A DNA stretch of 64,000 nucleotides from Streptomyces sp. NBC_00234 (GCF_036195325.1 NZ_CP108101.1:1488001-1552000), one strand, 5' to 3'. Counted from the stretch's first letter, positions 36,070 through 44,430 are shown. Translations and numbers: made by a program. Notes: generated from the sequence alone by a model not told the origin.

Positions 36070-36247
36070 GTCCGGCTCCCTCCCGCCTGGCCATCCTCCC
36101 GGCTGCCAGCACCCTACGCATGTCGTTCGCCGGATGGCGCCGGAGCGAATGGAGGGAAACCTACCGGGGAGTGACCGGGAGTACACCGAAGGGGACGGTC
36201 CCGGTGCGATACCGGGGCCGTCCCCTTCGTCGTGTTACGGGGCCGAA

Positions 36248-38878
36248 TCAGCTGCCGACGGGCGTCAGCTCGTCGATCACGTCCGGGTTGGCGTCCATCC
36301 AGCGACGGGCGGATTCCTTCTCCTTGCCCGCACCGCCCTTCTGGATCTCCACCTCGAGCGAGGCGAGCTGCGCCTCGCTGAGCTTGAACTCCTTGAGCCA
36401 GCCGGTCAGCTCGGGGAAGTCCTCGGCGAAGTCCTTCTTGGCGACCGTGTGGATCTGCTCGCCCTTGCCCCAGGCACCCTTCGGGTCCTTGAGCTTCTTC
36501 AGGTCGTGCTTGCCGTAGGCCCAGTGCGGCGACCACAGGGTCACCACGACCGGCTCCTTCTTCTTGATCGAGCGGTTGAGCTCGGCCAGCATGGAGGAGG
36601 TGCTGGAGGAGACGACCTCGTACTCGCCCTCCAGGCCGTACTCCTTGAGGACCTTCTTGTTCAGCGTGCCCATCATCCCGGCGCTCGACTCGATGCCGAT
36701 GATCTTGCCGTCGAACTTCTTGCCCTGACCCTTGAGGTCGTCGAGCGAGTCGATGCCCTTGACGTACGAGGGGACGCTCAGCTCCAGCGAGGTCGGCCCG
36801 TACCAGGAGCCGAGATCGGTGAGGTCGTCCTTGTAGCGGTCGAAGTAGTCCTTGTGCGTGGTCGGCAGCCAGGAGTCGAACTGGACGTCCATCTGCCCCT
36901 GCGCGAGACCGGTGTACAGCGGACCGGGGTCGAGCTGCTTGACCGTCGTGTCGTAGCCCCGGTCCTCCAGCATGTTCTGCCAGAGGTAGGTGCTGGCGAT
37001 GGCCTCGTCCCACGGGAAGTAGCCCATGTTGACGGTCTTGCCCGCGTCCTTGCCCTGGGCGGGGCCACCGGCGCCGTCGGGCAGCGGGGCGAGCTTGTCG
37101 ACGAGGCCCGGGTTCTTCTTCAGCCAGGTGCGGACGCCGTCCTGCTCCTGGCCCTGGCCGGCTCCCTGGATCTCGTTCTCGAGACCGGTGAGCTGCTTCT
37201 CGGTGAGCTTGAACTTCTTCAGCCAGTCGGCGACGGCGGGCGCCTTCTTCGCGAAGCCCTTGTGCGCGACCGTGTGGATCTGCTCGCCCTTGCCCCAGGC
37301 ACCCTTCGGGTCCTTGAGCTTCTTCAGGTCGTGCTTGCCGTAGGCCCAGTGCGGCGACCACAGGGTCACCACGACCGGCTCCTTCTTCTTGATCGAGGCG
37401 TTCAGCTCGGCCAGCATGGAGGAGGTGCTGGAGGAGACGACCTCGTACTCGCCCTCCAGGCCGTACTCCTTGAGGACCTTCTTGTTCAGCGTGCCCATCA
37501 TCCCGGCACTGGCCTCGATGCCGATGATCTTGCCGTCGAACTTCTTGCCCTGACCCTTGAGGTCGTCGAGCGAGTCGATGCCCTTGACGTACGAGGGAAC
37601 CGTCAGCTCCAGCGAGGTCGGGCCGTACCAGGAACCGAGGTCGTCCAGCTGGTCGCTGTACTTGTCCCAGTAGTCCTTGTGCGTCGTCGGCAGCCAGGAG
37701 TCCGTCTGGAAGTCGATGTCACCGCGGGCGACGCCCGAGTAGAGCGGACCGGCGTCGAGCTGCTTGATGCCCGTCGTGTAGCCGCGCTGCTCCAGGAGTT
37801 CCTTCCAGAGGAAGGTGGAGGCGATGCCCTCGTCCCAGGGGATGTAGCCCAGGTTGATCTTCTGGCCCTTACCGACGTTCGTACCGGCCGCCTGAGCGGT
37901 CTTCCCGTTGTCGGAGCCCACGAGGTTCAGGCCGCCCGCGACGAGCGCCAGGACGACCACACCGACCATCGCGACCGCGGTGCCCGGCTTGTAGTGCGTG
38001 AACGCGAGGCGCCGCGCACCGGAGGCGGCCTTGGCCGCGGCCCGGCGTCCGAGCGGGGAGACCCGCTCGTTGAGCGCGCCGGTCATCCGGTCCAGGTACA
38101 TGGCGAGGATGACGACGGCGATGCCGCTCTCGGCGGCGAGGCCGACCTGGAGCTGGGTGATCGCGGCGTACACCTTCTCGCCGAGACCGCCGGCTCCGGC
38201 CATACCGCCGATGACGACCATCGACAGCGCCAGCATGATGACCTGGTTGATACCGGCCATGATCGTCGGCAGTGCGAGCGGCAGCTGCACCCGGGTCAGG
38301 GTGTCCTTGGGCGTGGTACCGAACGCCTCGGCCGCCTCGACCAGTTCACCGTCGACCTGACGGATGCCGAGCTCGGTCATGCGGACGCCGGGCGGCATCG
38401 CGAACACGATGGTGGCGATCACACCGGGGGTGACGCCGACGCCGAAGAACATGACGCCGGGGATCAGGTAGACGAAGGCCGGCATCGTCTGCATGACGTC
38501 GAGCACGGGCCGCAGAGCGGCGCTGACCTTGTTGTTGCGTGCGGCCCAGATGCCGGTGGGCACCGCGATCACGATGGTGATGACCGCCGCCACGACGACC
38601 AGCGACAGCGTGGCCATCGCCTCGTCCCAGAGGGCGAGGGAGTCGATCAGGGCGAAGCCCACGAAGGTGAGGGCGGCCGGGATCACACCGCGCAGCCAGA
38701 AGGCGATGACGGCGAAGATGCCCGCCATGAGCAGCGGTTCACCGCCGCCGAGTACCGCGTTGACTCCGTCGTACATGCCGCCGAGCACGGCCTTGATGGC
38801 GTCGAAGATCCAGGTGAGGTTCGACTGGAGCCAGTCGACCGCGTTCTCGACCCATTCGCCGAAGGTGAACCTAGGCAC
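36248..38878 (-). CDS. opuABC: Quaternary-amine ABC permease fused to two tandem substrate-binding domains
   Basis: The 876-residue protein has a ProW-like permease (~15-300; FAMPPGVRMTELGIRQVDGE is the EAA loop region) followed by two OpuAC-type binding domains: ~345-600 (INLGYIPWDEGIASTFLWKE) and ~620-876 (VNMGYFPWDEAIASTYLWQN). Each carries tryptophan-containing ligand-cage motifs (DSWLPTTHKDY, LWSPHWAYGK). Lactococcal OpuA has one fused domain; this has two. Residues ~419-538 and ~694-813 are nearly identical, also at DNA level, so the duplication is recent or kept alike by gene conversion. It imports glycine betaine-like osmolytes with the ATPase encoded upstream, which it overlaps by 8 bases. 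Confidence 0.92.
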   Translation of the reverse strand: MPRFTFGEWVENAVDWLQSNLTWIFDAIKAVLGGMYDGVNAVLGGGEPLLMAGIFAVIAFWLRGVIPAALTFVGFALIDSLALWDEAMATLSLVVVAAVITIVIAVPTGIWAARNNKVSAALRPVLDVMQTMPAFVYLIPGVMFFGVGVTPGVIATIVFAMPPGVRMTELGIRQVDGELVEAAEAFGTTPKDTLTRVQLPLALPTIMAGINQVIMLALSMVVIGGMAGAGGLGEKVYAAITQLQVGLAAESGIAVVILAMYLDRMTGALNERVSPLGRRAAAKAASGARRLAFTHYKPGTAVAMVGVVVLALVAGGLNLVGSDNGKTAQAAGTNVGKGQKINLGYIPWDEGIASTFLWKELLEQRGYTTGIKQLDAGPLYSGVARGDIDFQTDSWLPTTHKDYWDKYSDQLDDLGSWYGPTSLELTVPSYVKGIDSLDDLKGQGKKFDGKIIGIEASAGMMGTLNKKVLKEYGLEGEYEVVSSSTSSMLAELNASIKKKEPVVVTLWSPHWAYGKHDLKKLKDPKGAWGKGEQIHTVAHKGFAKKAPAVADWLKKFKLTEKQLTGLENEIQGAGQGQEQDGVRTWLKKNPGLVDKLAPLPDGAGGPAQGKDAGKTVNMGYFPWDEAIASTYLWQNMLEDRGYDTTVKQLDPGPLYTGLAQGQMDVQFDSWLPTTHKDYFDRYKDDLTDLGSWYGPTSLELSVPSYVKGIDSLDDLKGQGKKFDGKIIGIESSAGMMGTLNKKVLKEYGLEGEYEVVSSSTSSMLAELNRSIKKKEPVVVTLWSPHWAYGKHDLKKLKDPKGAWGKGEQIHTVAKKDFAEDFPELTGWLKEFKLSEAQLASLEVEIQKGGAGKEKESARRWMDANPDVIDELTPVGS
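36441..36800. repeat. Direct repeat copy 1 within opuABC
   Basis: This ~360-base segment matches 37266-37625 with an exact 825-base (275-codon) offset. I count about a dozen mismatches by eye, grouped at four or five places. It codes for the core of the second binding domain. Confidence 0.9.
37266..37625. repeat. Direct repeat copy 2 within opuABC
   Basis: This is the partner of 36441-36800 and codes for the core of the first binding domain. Outside the ~360-base core the two domains diverge markedly, for example at their C-terminal linkers. Confidence 0.9.
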
Positions 38879-39962
38879 CGGCGCTCACCTTCTTGACGTC
38901 ACGCGGAGCGGGGAGCACCGTCTCGATCTGCGGTTCCTCGCCCAGGGCGGCGAGCAGCCGGTCGCGGGGCACGACGCCGATGACGTCGCCCTCCGCATCG
39001 GTGACCGCGACCGCGACACCACTGGTGGAGCAGGGGGTGAAGAGCTCGGCGATCGGCGTCTCCGCGGACACCGTCGCGGGCGCGTCGGCCAGCAGCTCGG
39101 CGTCGGAGCGGCCCTTCTCGGGCTGCTCCATGATCGAACCCGCGGTGAGCACGCGCGAGCGGTCGACGTCCTGGATGAACGAGGCGACGTAGTCGTTCGA
39201 CGGACGCACCAGGATGTCCTCGGCGGTGCCCTGCTGGACGATCTTCCCGTCGCGCATCACGGCGATCCGGTCACCGAGGCGCATGGCCTCGTTGAGGTCG
39301 TGCGTGATGAAGACGATGGTCTTCTTGAGCCGCTTCTGCAGTTCGAGGAGCTGGCTCTGCATGTCGCGGCGGATCAGCGGGTCCAGCGCGCTGAAGGACT
39401 CGTCCATCAGCAGCAGGTCCGCGTCCGTGGCGAGCGCGCGGGCCAGGCCGACCCGCTGCTGCATGCCTCCGGACAGCTCGTCGGGCCAGGACTTCTCCCA
39501 GCCGGCGAGGCCGGTCATCTCCAGCGCCTCGGCGGCGCGCTTCTCACGCTCGGCGCGCGGCACACCCTGGACCTCCAGGCCGTACGCGGCGTTCTCCAGG
39601 ACGCTCCGGTGCGGGAAGAGCGCGAAGTGCTGGAACACCATGCTGATCTTGGAGGAGCGGACCTTGCGCAGGTCCCGGGGGCTCAGTGCGGTCAGGTCCT
39701 GACCGTCGAAGAGCACCCGTCCGGCTGTGGGGTCGAGCAGCCCGTTGAGCATCCGCAGCAACGTGGACTTGCCGGATCCGGACAGACCCATCACGACGAA
39801 GATCTGGCCCGGTTCCACGGTGAACGATGCGTCGATCACCGCTGCGGTCGTTCCGTCGGCGCGCAGCTCGTCGCGGTCCGTGCCGCTCTCGAGTTTCCGC
39901 ACGGCTTGATCGGGTCGTCTGCCGAACACCTTGTACAGGTGCTCAGCTTGCAGCCTTGACAC
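38871..39962 (-). CDS. opuAA: Quaternary-amine ABC transporter ATP-binding protein with CBS domains
   Basis: The 363-residue protein has an ATPase domain with Walker A (VVMGLSGSGKSTLLRMLNGL), signature LSGGMQQRVGLARAL and Walker B LLLMDESFSALDPL, then a CBS pair (~270-345, TAGSIMEQPEKG, DAEGDVIGVVPRDRLLAA). In OpuA the CBS domains sense ionic strength or cyclic-di-AMP. GTG 39962 is chosen because GAGG lies 5 bases upstream and homologues begin SRLQAEHLYKVFGR; the frame stays open to 40112. It is first of a two-gene operon with opuABC. Confidence 0.95.
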   Translation of the reverse strand: MSRLQAEHLYKVFGRRPDQAVRKLESGTDRDELRADGTTAAVIDASFTVEPGQIFVVMGLSGSGKSTLLRMLNGLLDPTAGRVLFDGQDLTALSPRDLRKVRSSKISMVFQHFALFPHRSVLENAAYGLEVQGVPRAEREKRAAEALEMTGLAGWEKSWPDELSGGMQQRVGLARALATDADLLLMDESFSALDPLIRRDMQSQLLELQKRLKKTIVFITHDLNEAMRLGDRIAVMRDGKIVQQGTAEDILVRPSNDYVASFIQDVDRSRVLTAGSIMEQPEKGRSDAELLADAPATVSAETPIAELFTPCSTSGVAVAVTDAEGDVIGVVPRDRLLAALGEEPQIETVLPAPRDVKKVSAGA

Positions 39963-39987
39963 ATACACCTCACGCGTTGAACCGAAA

Positions 39988-40041
39988 ACGGTCTGCCACC
40001 CCCGCCGGCAGACCGTGGAGCGGTGCGGATTCGGTCCGCAC
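39988..40041 (-). other. Paired hairpins in the opuA leader region
   Basis: Within the 250-base gap upstream of opuAA, ACGGTCTGCC/GGCAGACCGT forms a 10-bp stem (39988-39997 with 40007-40016), and GTGCGGA/TCCGCAC a 7-bp stem (40023-40029 with 40035-40041). They begin 26 bases before the start codon and would lie in the 5' leader. They do not match a riboswitch I can name. The rest of 40042-40215 holds no gene I can support and probably the divergent promoters. Confidence 0.4.
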
Positions 40042-40215
40042 TGCACACGCACTGGTCGAAAATGCGCGTGGTCCGCTCCGGTGGCGCGCCTGCCCCCGCT
40101 TACGTAACCCAAACACGAGAGTGACCCAGTTCACTTTTATTCATGGCTCAACCAGGAACCGCGCGGGCTCCGGCGGGTCGCCGCGGGTGTCAGTGGCGTG
40201 CGGCATCATCGGGGT

Positions 40216-41139
40216 GTGACGCGACGCCTGATGCTCCTCGACACCGCTTCCCTCTACTACCGCGCCTATTTCGGCGTTCCGGACTCGGTGCGCGCACCGG
40301 ACGGCACCCCGGTGAACGCCGTGCGCGGACTGCTCGACTTCATCGGACGCCTGGTGCAGGACCACCGGCCGGACGATCTGGTCGCCTGCATGGACGCCGA
40401 CTGGCGGCCCCACTGGCGCGTCGAGCTGATCCCCACCTACAAGGCGCACCGGGTGGCGGTGGAGACGCCCGCGGGCCTGGCCGACGAGGAGGACACCCCC
40501 GACACCCTGGCCCCCCAGGTCCCGATCATCGAGGACGTCCTCGACGCGCTCGGTATCGCCCGGGTCGGCGTCTCTCCGTACGAGGCGGACGACGTGATCG
40601 GCACACTGACGGGCCTGGCGAAGGGCCCCGTGGACATCGTCACGGGCGACCGGGACCTCTATCAGCTGGTCGACGACGCCCGCGAGGTGCGGGTGCTCTA
40701 CCCGCTGAAGGGCGTCGGCTCGCTCCAGGTGACCGACGAGGCGTGGCTGCGCGGGAAGTACGGCGTGGACGGCGCCGGCTATGTCGATCTGGCCCTGCTG
40801 CGGGGCGACCCGAGCGACGGGCTGCCGGGCGTCCCCGGCATCGGCGAGAAGACGGCCGCCAAACTGCTGGACGCCTTCGGCGACCTGGCCGGGATCATGG
40901 CCGCGGTCGACGATCCGGCCGCCCGGCTGACCCCCTCGCAGCGGAAGCGCCTGGACGAGGCGCGGGACTACGTGGCGGTCGCCCCGAAGGTCGTCCGGGT
41001 CGCCGCGGACGTACCCCTGCCCCCGTTCGAACCGGCACTTCCGCGTGAGCCGCGCGACCCGGCCGCCCTCGAAGCGCTCGCGGAGCAGTGGGGGCTGGGT
41101 GGCGCCCTGATGCGCCTGCTCTCCACACTGCGGAGCTGA
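40216..41139 (+). CDS. 5'-3' exonuclease (Pol I N-terminal domain-like)
   Basis: The 307-residue stand-alone nuclease has PIN/FEN acidic clusters MLLDTASLYYRAYFGVPDS, VACMDADWRPHWRVEL, YEADDVIGTLTGLA and DIVTGDRDLYQLVDDA, followed by the H3TH DNA-binding motif GDPSDGLPGVPGIGEKTAAK. It resembles the 5'-3' exonuclease domain of DNA polymerase I without the polymerase, as in many actinomycetes, and should process flaps or RNA primers. GTG 40216 is chosen over ATG 40198 from homologue N-termini (TRRLMLLDTASLYYR). Confidence 0.9.
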   Translation: MTRRLMLLDTASLYYRAYFGVPDSVRAPDGTPVNAVRGLLDFIGRLVQDHRPDDLVACMDADWRPHWRVELIPTYKAHRVAVETPAGLADEEDTPDTLAPQVPIIEDVLDALGIARVGVSPYEADDVIGTLTGLAKGPVDIVTGDRDLYQLVDDAREVRVLYPLKGVGSLQVTDEAWLRGKYGVDGAGYVDLALLRGDPSDGLPGVPGIGEKTAAKLLDAFGDLAGIMAAVDDPAARLTPSQRKRLDEARDYVAVAPKVVRVAADVPLPPFEPALPREPRDPAALEALAEQWGLGGALMRLLSTLRS

Positions 41140-41147
41140 GATGCTAA

Positions 41148-41163
41148 CTTAGGTAAGCCTAAG
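41148..41163 (+). promoter_or_regulatory. Iron box (DmdR/IdeR-type operator)
   Basis: CTTAGG-TAAG-CCTAAG is a perfect 6-bp inverted repeat that matches the core of the actinobacterial iron box (TTAGGTTAGGCTAACCTAA). It lies 24 bases before the siderophore-interacting protein gene, so iron-loaded DmdR/IdeR should repress that gene. Confidence 0.8.
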
Positions 41164-41186
41164 TATTCGGAAACAGGGAGACCCTC

Positions 41187-42029
41187 GTGGCAGAACGGCC
41201 GGCACGTCAGGCACCCCAGGCGCAGGGGGCCCAGGTCCTGCGGACCGAGCAGATCACTCCGCACATGGTGCGCGTGGTGCTCGGTGGTGACGGTCTTGCC
41301 GATTTCGCGCTCGCCGGGTTCACCGACCACTACATCAAGCTGTGCTTCGCACCCGAGGGCGCGGACTACACACACCCCTTCGACATGGCGGCGATCCGCG
41401 AGGAGTTCCCGCGGGAGCTGTGGCCGACCACCCGCACCTACACCGTGCGGGCCTGGGACCCGGTCGCCCGTGAGCTGACGGTCGACTTCGTGGTGCACGG
41501 CGACGAGGGCCTCGCGGGCCCGTGGGCGATGCGCGCAGCCCCCGGCGACCAGGTGACGTTCCTGGGCCCCGGCGGGGGTTACGGGCCGGACGCCTCGGCG
41601 GACTGGCACCTGCTGGTCGGCGACGAGAGCGCCCTGCCGGCGATCGCCGCGACCCTGGAGCAGATGCCGGCGGGCGCGGTGGTCCACGCGTTCGTCGAGG
41701 TGCCGGACGCCTCGGAGGAGCAGAAGATCGTCACGCCCGACGGCATCGCCGTCACCTGGCTGCACCGGGGCGACCGGCCGGTCGGCGAGGCCCTGACGGC
41801 CGCGGTGACGTCCCTGGACTTCCCCGCGGGCGAGGTCCAGGCGTTCGTGCACGGCGAGGCGGGCTTCGTGAAGGACATCCGCCGCCATCTGCGCCTGGAG
41901 CGGCAGATCCCGCTCTCGCAGCTGTCGATCTCCGGGTACTGGCGCGCCGGCCAGAACGACGACGCCTGGCGCGCGGTCAAGCGCGAGTGGAACGAGCAGG
42001 TGGAGCGCGAGCAGGAGAGCCCCGCATAG
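41187..42029 (+). CDS. Siderophore-interacting protein (FAD-dependent ferric-siderophore reductase)
   Basis: The 280-residue protein matches the ViuB/YqjH-type SIP family. The FAD-binding barrel has ITPHMVRVVLGGDGL and LWPTTRTYTVRAWD; the NAD(P)H-binding lobe has WHLLVGDESALPAIAATLEQ, FVHGEAGFVKDIRRHLRLER and the C-terminal LSISGYWRAGQNDDAWRAVK. It reduces Fe(III)-siderophore in the cytoplasm to release iron. GTG 41187 has GGGAG upstream. A consensus iron box just before it shows iron-dependent control. It is monocistronic, ending at a strong terminator. Confidence 0.95.
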   Translation: MAERPARQAPQAQGAQVLRTEQITPHMVRVVLGGDGLADFALAGFTDHYIKLCFAPEGADYTHPFDMAAIREEFPRELWPTTRTYTVRAWDPVARELTVDFVVHGDEGLAGPWAMRAAPGDQVTFLGPGGGYGPDASADWHLLVGDESALPAIAATLEQMPAGAVVHAFVEVPDASEEQKIVTPDGIAVTWLHRGDRPVGEALTAAVTSLDFPAGEVQAFVHGEAGFVKDIRRHLRLERQIPLSQLSISGYWRAGQNDDAWRAVKREWNEQVEREQESPA

Positions 42030-42043
42030 CGCGTACGCACAGG

Positions 42044-42078
42044 AACCCCGGTCACCGACCAGGACGGTGACCGGGGTT
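42044..42078. terminator. Bidirectional hairpin terminator
   Basis: A perfect 14-bp stem (42044-42057, AACCCCGGTCACCG, with 42065-42078) and a 7-base loop lie between the convergent siderophore-interacting and MerR genes. Confidence 0.85.
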
Positions 42079-42118
42079 CGGTCGTTCCGGGGGCACGCCC
42101 CCTCCCCGCGCGGCGCCC

Positions 42119-42775
42119 TCAGCCGGCCTCTCCCCCGGCCCCCTCGCCACCCTCCCCGTACGCCCGCGCCGACGCGTCCACGTGCGCGAGGCGTCGCAGC
42201 GCACTGAACATCGCCTCGCCGAGCACCGTGCCGACGACCACGCTCTCCACGAGGTCCTCCCGCGCGACCCGCCGCCCCACGTAGTCCAGATCGGCGCGGG
42301 CGACCGGCTCGGCGGCAGCCGCGTAGTCGTCGAGCAGTTCGACGAATCCCCCGTGCCCGACGCGCCGCAGCGCGGCCAGGACCGCGGCCAGGCTCTCGCC
42401 GGCCGGGCTCGTCGCATCGACCTTCCAGCCGCGCCGCTCCAGCAGTTCGGCCACCTCTTCCCGGGCGTCCTCCAGCTCGGGCCCGGCCTCGCCGCCCTCC
42501 AGCAGCGCGATCCGTTTCGCCGCGACACCCAGCACGTTGTGCACGGGCTGGCCGGGGTCGTCGACCGAGCGGAGCACGTCCCCGATCGCGGAGAGCGAGA
42601 GCCCGCCGACGTCGAGCAGCGCACGGATCAGCTTCAGCCTGCGCTCGTGGCCGGAGTCGTAGCTGGCCTGGTTCGGGCTGGTCAACTGCCCGGCGGGCAG
42701 CAGCCCTTCCCGTACGTAGAACTTGATCGTCGGTACCGGGACCCCCGACTTGCGACTCAACTCACCGATGCGCAC
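42119..42775 (-). CDS. MerR-family regulator
   Basis: The 218-residue protein starts with the MerR winged helix (MRIGELSRKSGVPVPTIKFY, then VREGLLPAGQLTSPNQASYD) and a helical dimerisation arm (RLKLIRALLDVGGLSLSAIG). A ~110-residue C-terminal domain lacks the cysteines of metal sensors, so it probably binds an organic ligand. It is divergent from a two-gene membrane-protein operon across a repeat-rich gap and is likely to control it. It starts with GTG at 42775. Confidence 0.9.
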   Translation of the reverse strand: MRIGELSRKSGVPVPTIKFYVREGLLPAGQLTSPNQASYDSGHERRLKLIRALLDVGGLSLSAIGDVLRSVDDPGQPVHNVLGVAAKRIALLEGGEAGPELEDAREEVAELLERRGWKVDATSPAGESLAAVLAALRRVGHGGFVELLDDYAAAAEPVARADLDYVGRRVAREDLVESVVVGTVLGEAMFSALRRLAHVDASARAYGEGGEGAGGEAG

Positions 42776-42825
42776 CGCGTGTTCATCCTTCCGCCCTTGC
42801 CAACTACGGAGCCCATAGTAGATAG

Positions 42826-42864
42826 TTCCACTACCGGATAGCAGACAGTTCTACTATCCATAAT
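42826..42864 (+). promoter_or_regulatory. MerR-type promoter region with repeats
   Basis: The gap holds related words GATAGTTCCACTA (42821-42833) and GACAGTTCTACTA, and the inverted pair GGATAG/CTATCC flanking the latter. TTCCAC (42826-42831) and TACTAT (42852-42857) are 20 bases apart, the long spacing seen in MerR-activated promoters; CATAAT (42859-42864) is another -10 candidate. Assignment is tentative. Confidence 0.35.
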
Positions 42865-42893
42865 TGCTCATGATCCTCACCGGGGGTACTCCT

Positions 42894-43865
42894 ATGCAGT
42901 CCTGGCGTTCCTGGCACCGTCCCTTAGTCCTCTTCGCCGCGGCGATGGCCGTGATGGCCGTGGTCTCCGCAGTCGGCGTCCTGGCCGACGACCGGGTCCT
43001 CGCGGGCTCGGCGATCTGGGCGAAGCCCTTCAAGTTCGCCGTCTCGTTCGTGGCGTACGCGCTGTCGCTCGCCTGGATGCTGACGCTGCTCACACGCGGC
43101 CGTCGCATCGGCCGGTGGGCGGGGAACGCGGTGGCGGCGGCCTGCCTGGCCGAGATGGTCATCATCACCGTCCAGGTGGTCCGCGGCCGGCGCAGTCACT
43201 TCAACAACGCCACCCCCTTCGACGCACAGCTGTACAACGCGATGGCCATCAGCGTCGTCGTGCTCTGGACCGGCACCCTCCTGATCGCGATCCTGCTGAT
43301 GCGCGCCCGCATCGCGGACCGCGCCTCCGCCTGGACGATCCGGGCCGGCGTCGCCCTCGCCCTGGCCGGGGCCGGACTCGGCTTCCTGATGACCCGGCCG
43401 ACCCCCGAGCAGGAGGCCGCGGCCGACGCCGGCACGACCGACGTGGTCGGCGCCCACGCCGTCGGCGTACCGGACGGCGGCCCGGCGATGCCCCTCACCG
43501 GCTGGTCGACGACCGGCGGCGACCTGCGCATCCCGCACTTCGTCGGGATGCACGCGCTCCAGCTGCTCCCTCTCCTCCTGCTCGTGCTGGCCGCGCTGGC
43601 GGCTCGTCTCCCCCGCCTGGCCGACCCGCTGGTCCGGCTGCGTCTGGTACGTGTCGCCTCCGGTACGTACGCCGGCGTCCTCGCCCTGCTCACGTGGCAG
43701 GCGCTGCGCGGCCAGCCGCTGATCCACCCGGACGGTGCGACGCTCACCGCCGCGGCCCTGGTCCTCGGCGCATCCGCCGCCGGGGCGTACGCGGCACTGC
43801 GACCGACGCCCCTGACCCCCGCAAGCCACTCCACCGGACCCGCCGAGAAGGAGCTCATGTCATGA
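42894..43865 (+). CDS. Multipass membrane protein of unknown function
   Basis: The 323-residue protein has about seven to eight hydrophobic helices (PLVLFAAAMAVMAVVSAVGV, KFAVSFVAYALSLAWMLTLL, MHALQLLPLLLLVLAALAAR). I do not recognise the family. The GGDLRIPHFVGMHALQ segment with two histidines could bind a metal or heme, but that is speculative. ATG 42894 has GGGGGT 6 bases upstream; ATG 42870, just after a CATAAT box, would give a leaderless alternative with 8 more residues. It overlaps the next gene by 4 bases. Confidence 0.65.
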   Translation: MQSWRSWHRPLVLFAAAMAVMAVVSAVGVLADDRVLAGSAIWAKPFKFAVSFVAYALSLAWMLTLLTRGRRIGRWAGNAVAAACLAEMVIITVQVVRGRRSHFNNATPFDAQLYNAMAISVVVLWTGTLLIAILLMRARIADRASAWTIRAGVALALAGAGLGFLMTRPTPEQEAAADAGTTDVVGAHAVGVPDGGPAMPLTGWSTTGGDLRIPHFVGMHALQLLPLLLLVLAALAARLPRLADPLVRLRLVRVASGTYAGVLALLTWQALRGQPLIHPDGATLTAAALVLGASAAGAYAALRPTPLTPASHSTGPAEKELMS

Positions 43866-44362
43866 CCGGTGCACTCTTCGAGATCGCGTTCCTGCTGGCC
43901 GCGCCCTTCTGGCTGCTCATGATCTTCGCCCCGCGCCTGCGGGCCACCGCACGCATCGCCGCCTCCCCGCTCACGGTGCTGCCGGTGCTGGCCGTCTACG
44001 TCACCATGGCGGTGCCGGTCCTCCCCGAACTGTGGACCGCGGTGAGCAGCCCCGACATCGACACGTTCCGCGAGCTGACGGCCCTGGCGAACGGCGCGGG
44101 CGCGGTCTGGGCGCAGGTCATCGCCTGGGATCTGCTGCTCGGTCAGTGGATGTACCTGGAGGGGCGGCGGCTGGGCATCTCCCCGCTGGTGATGGGTCCT
44201 CTGCTGGTACTCACGATCCTTCTGTCGCCGTTCGGCCTCCTGGTCTTCCTGGCCCTGCGCGCGGGCGTCGCCCGGGCGGCGAAGAAGCGTCCCGACCGGG
44301 CGGCACCCGTCGCCCACGGCCTCGCGGATTCCCCCGTGCGTGGAAGAATTTTTACGGATTGA
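43862..44362 (+). CDS. ABA4-like (DUF4281) membrane protein
   Basis: The 166-residue protein has four membrane helices and ABA4-like features: LFEIAFLLAAPFWLLMIFAP, an NGAGAVWAQVIAWDLLLGQW segment, and LVMGPLLVLTILLSPFGLL. ABA4 is the plant protein required for neoxanthin synthesis; bacterial members are uncharacterised. It is coupled to the upstream membrane protein (ATGA overlap). Its stop codon abuts the SigK-type promoter: TGA ends at 44362 and the -35 starts at 44363. Confidence 0.7.
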   Translation: MTGALFEIAFLLAAPFWLLMIFAPRLRATARIAASPLTVLPVLAVYVTMAVPVLPELWTAVSSPDIDTFRELTALANGAGAVWAQVIAWDLLLGQWMYLEGRRLGISPLVMGPLLVLTILLSPFGLLVFLALRAGVARAAKKRPDRAAPVAHGLADSPVRGRIFTD

Positions 44363-44391
44363 CCAATCCGTGCGGGCACCGGCTCCGAATC
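44363..44391 (+). promoter_or_regulatory. SigK-type promoter of sigK
   Basis: CCAATCC (44363-44369), 15 bases, CCGAATC (44385-44391). The -10 equals, and the -35 nearly equals, the mycobacterial SigK consensus as I know it (CCATCC, CCGAAT). It would start transcription about 33 bases before the sigK GTG. The same element with the same spacing precedes two other units at 50.2 kb. Confidence 0.75.
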
Positions 44392-44430
44392 ATGCCTGGG
44401 AACCGATGCGCTGCCTTGGAGGAAGCCCGC

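Noticed and set aside
36441-37625. CRISPR or satellite array
   Set aside because: There are only two long copies inside one coding frame and no spacers.
35882-38896. A 1004-codon + strand frame with internal repeats, antisense to the betaine transporter
   Set aside because: The repeats mirror the duplicated binding domains of the real - strand gene.
39963-40215. Cyclic-di-AMP (ydaO) riboswitch before opuAA
   Set aside because: Hairpins are present, but the conserved ydaO core sequences are not recognisable.
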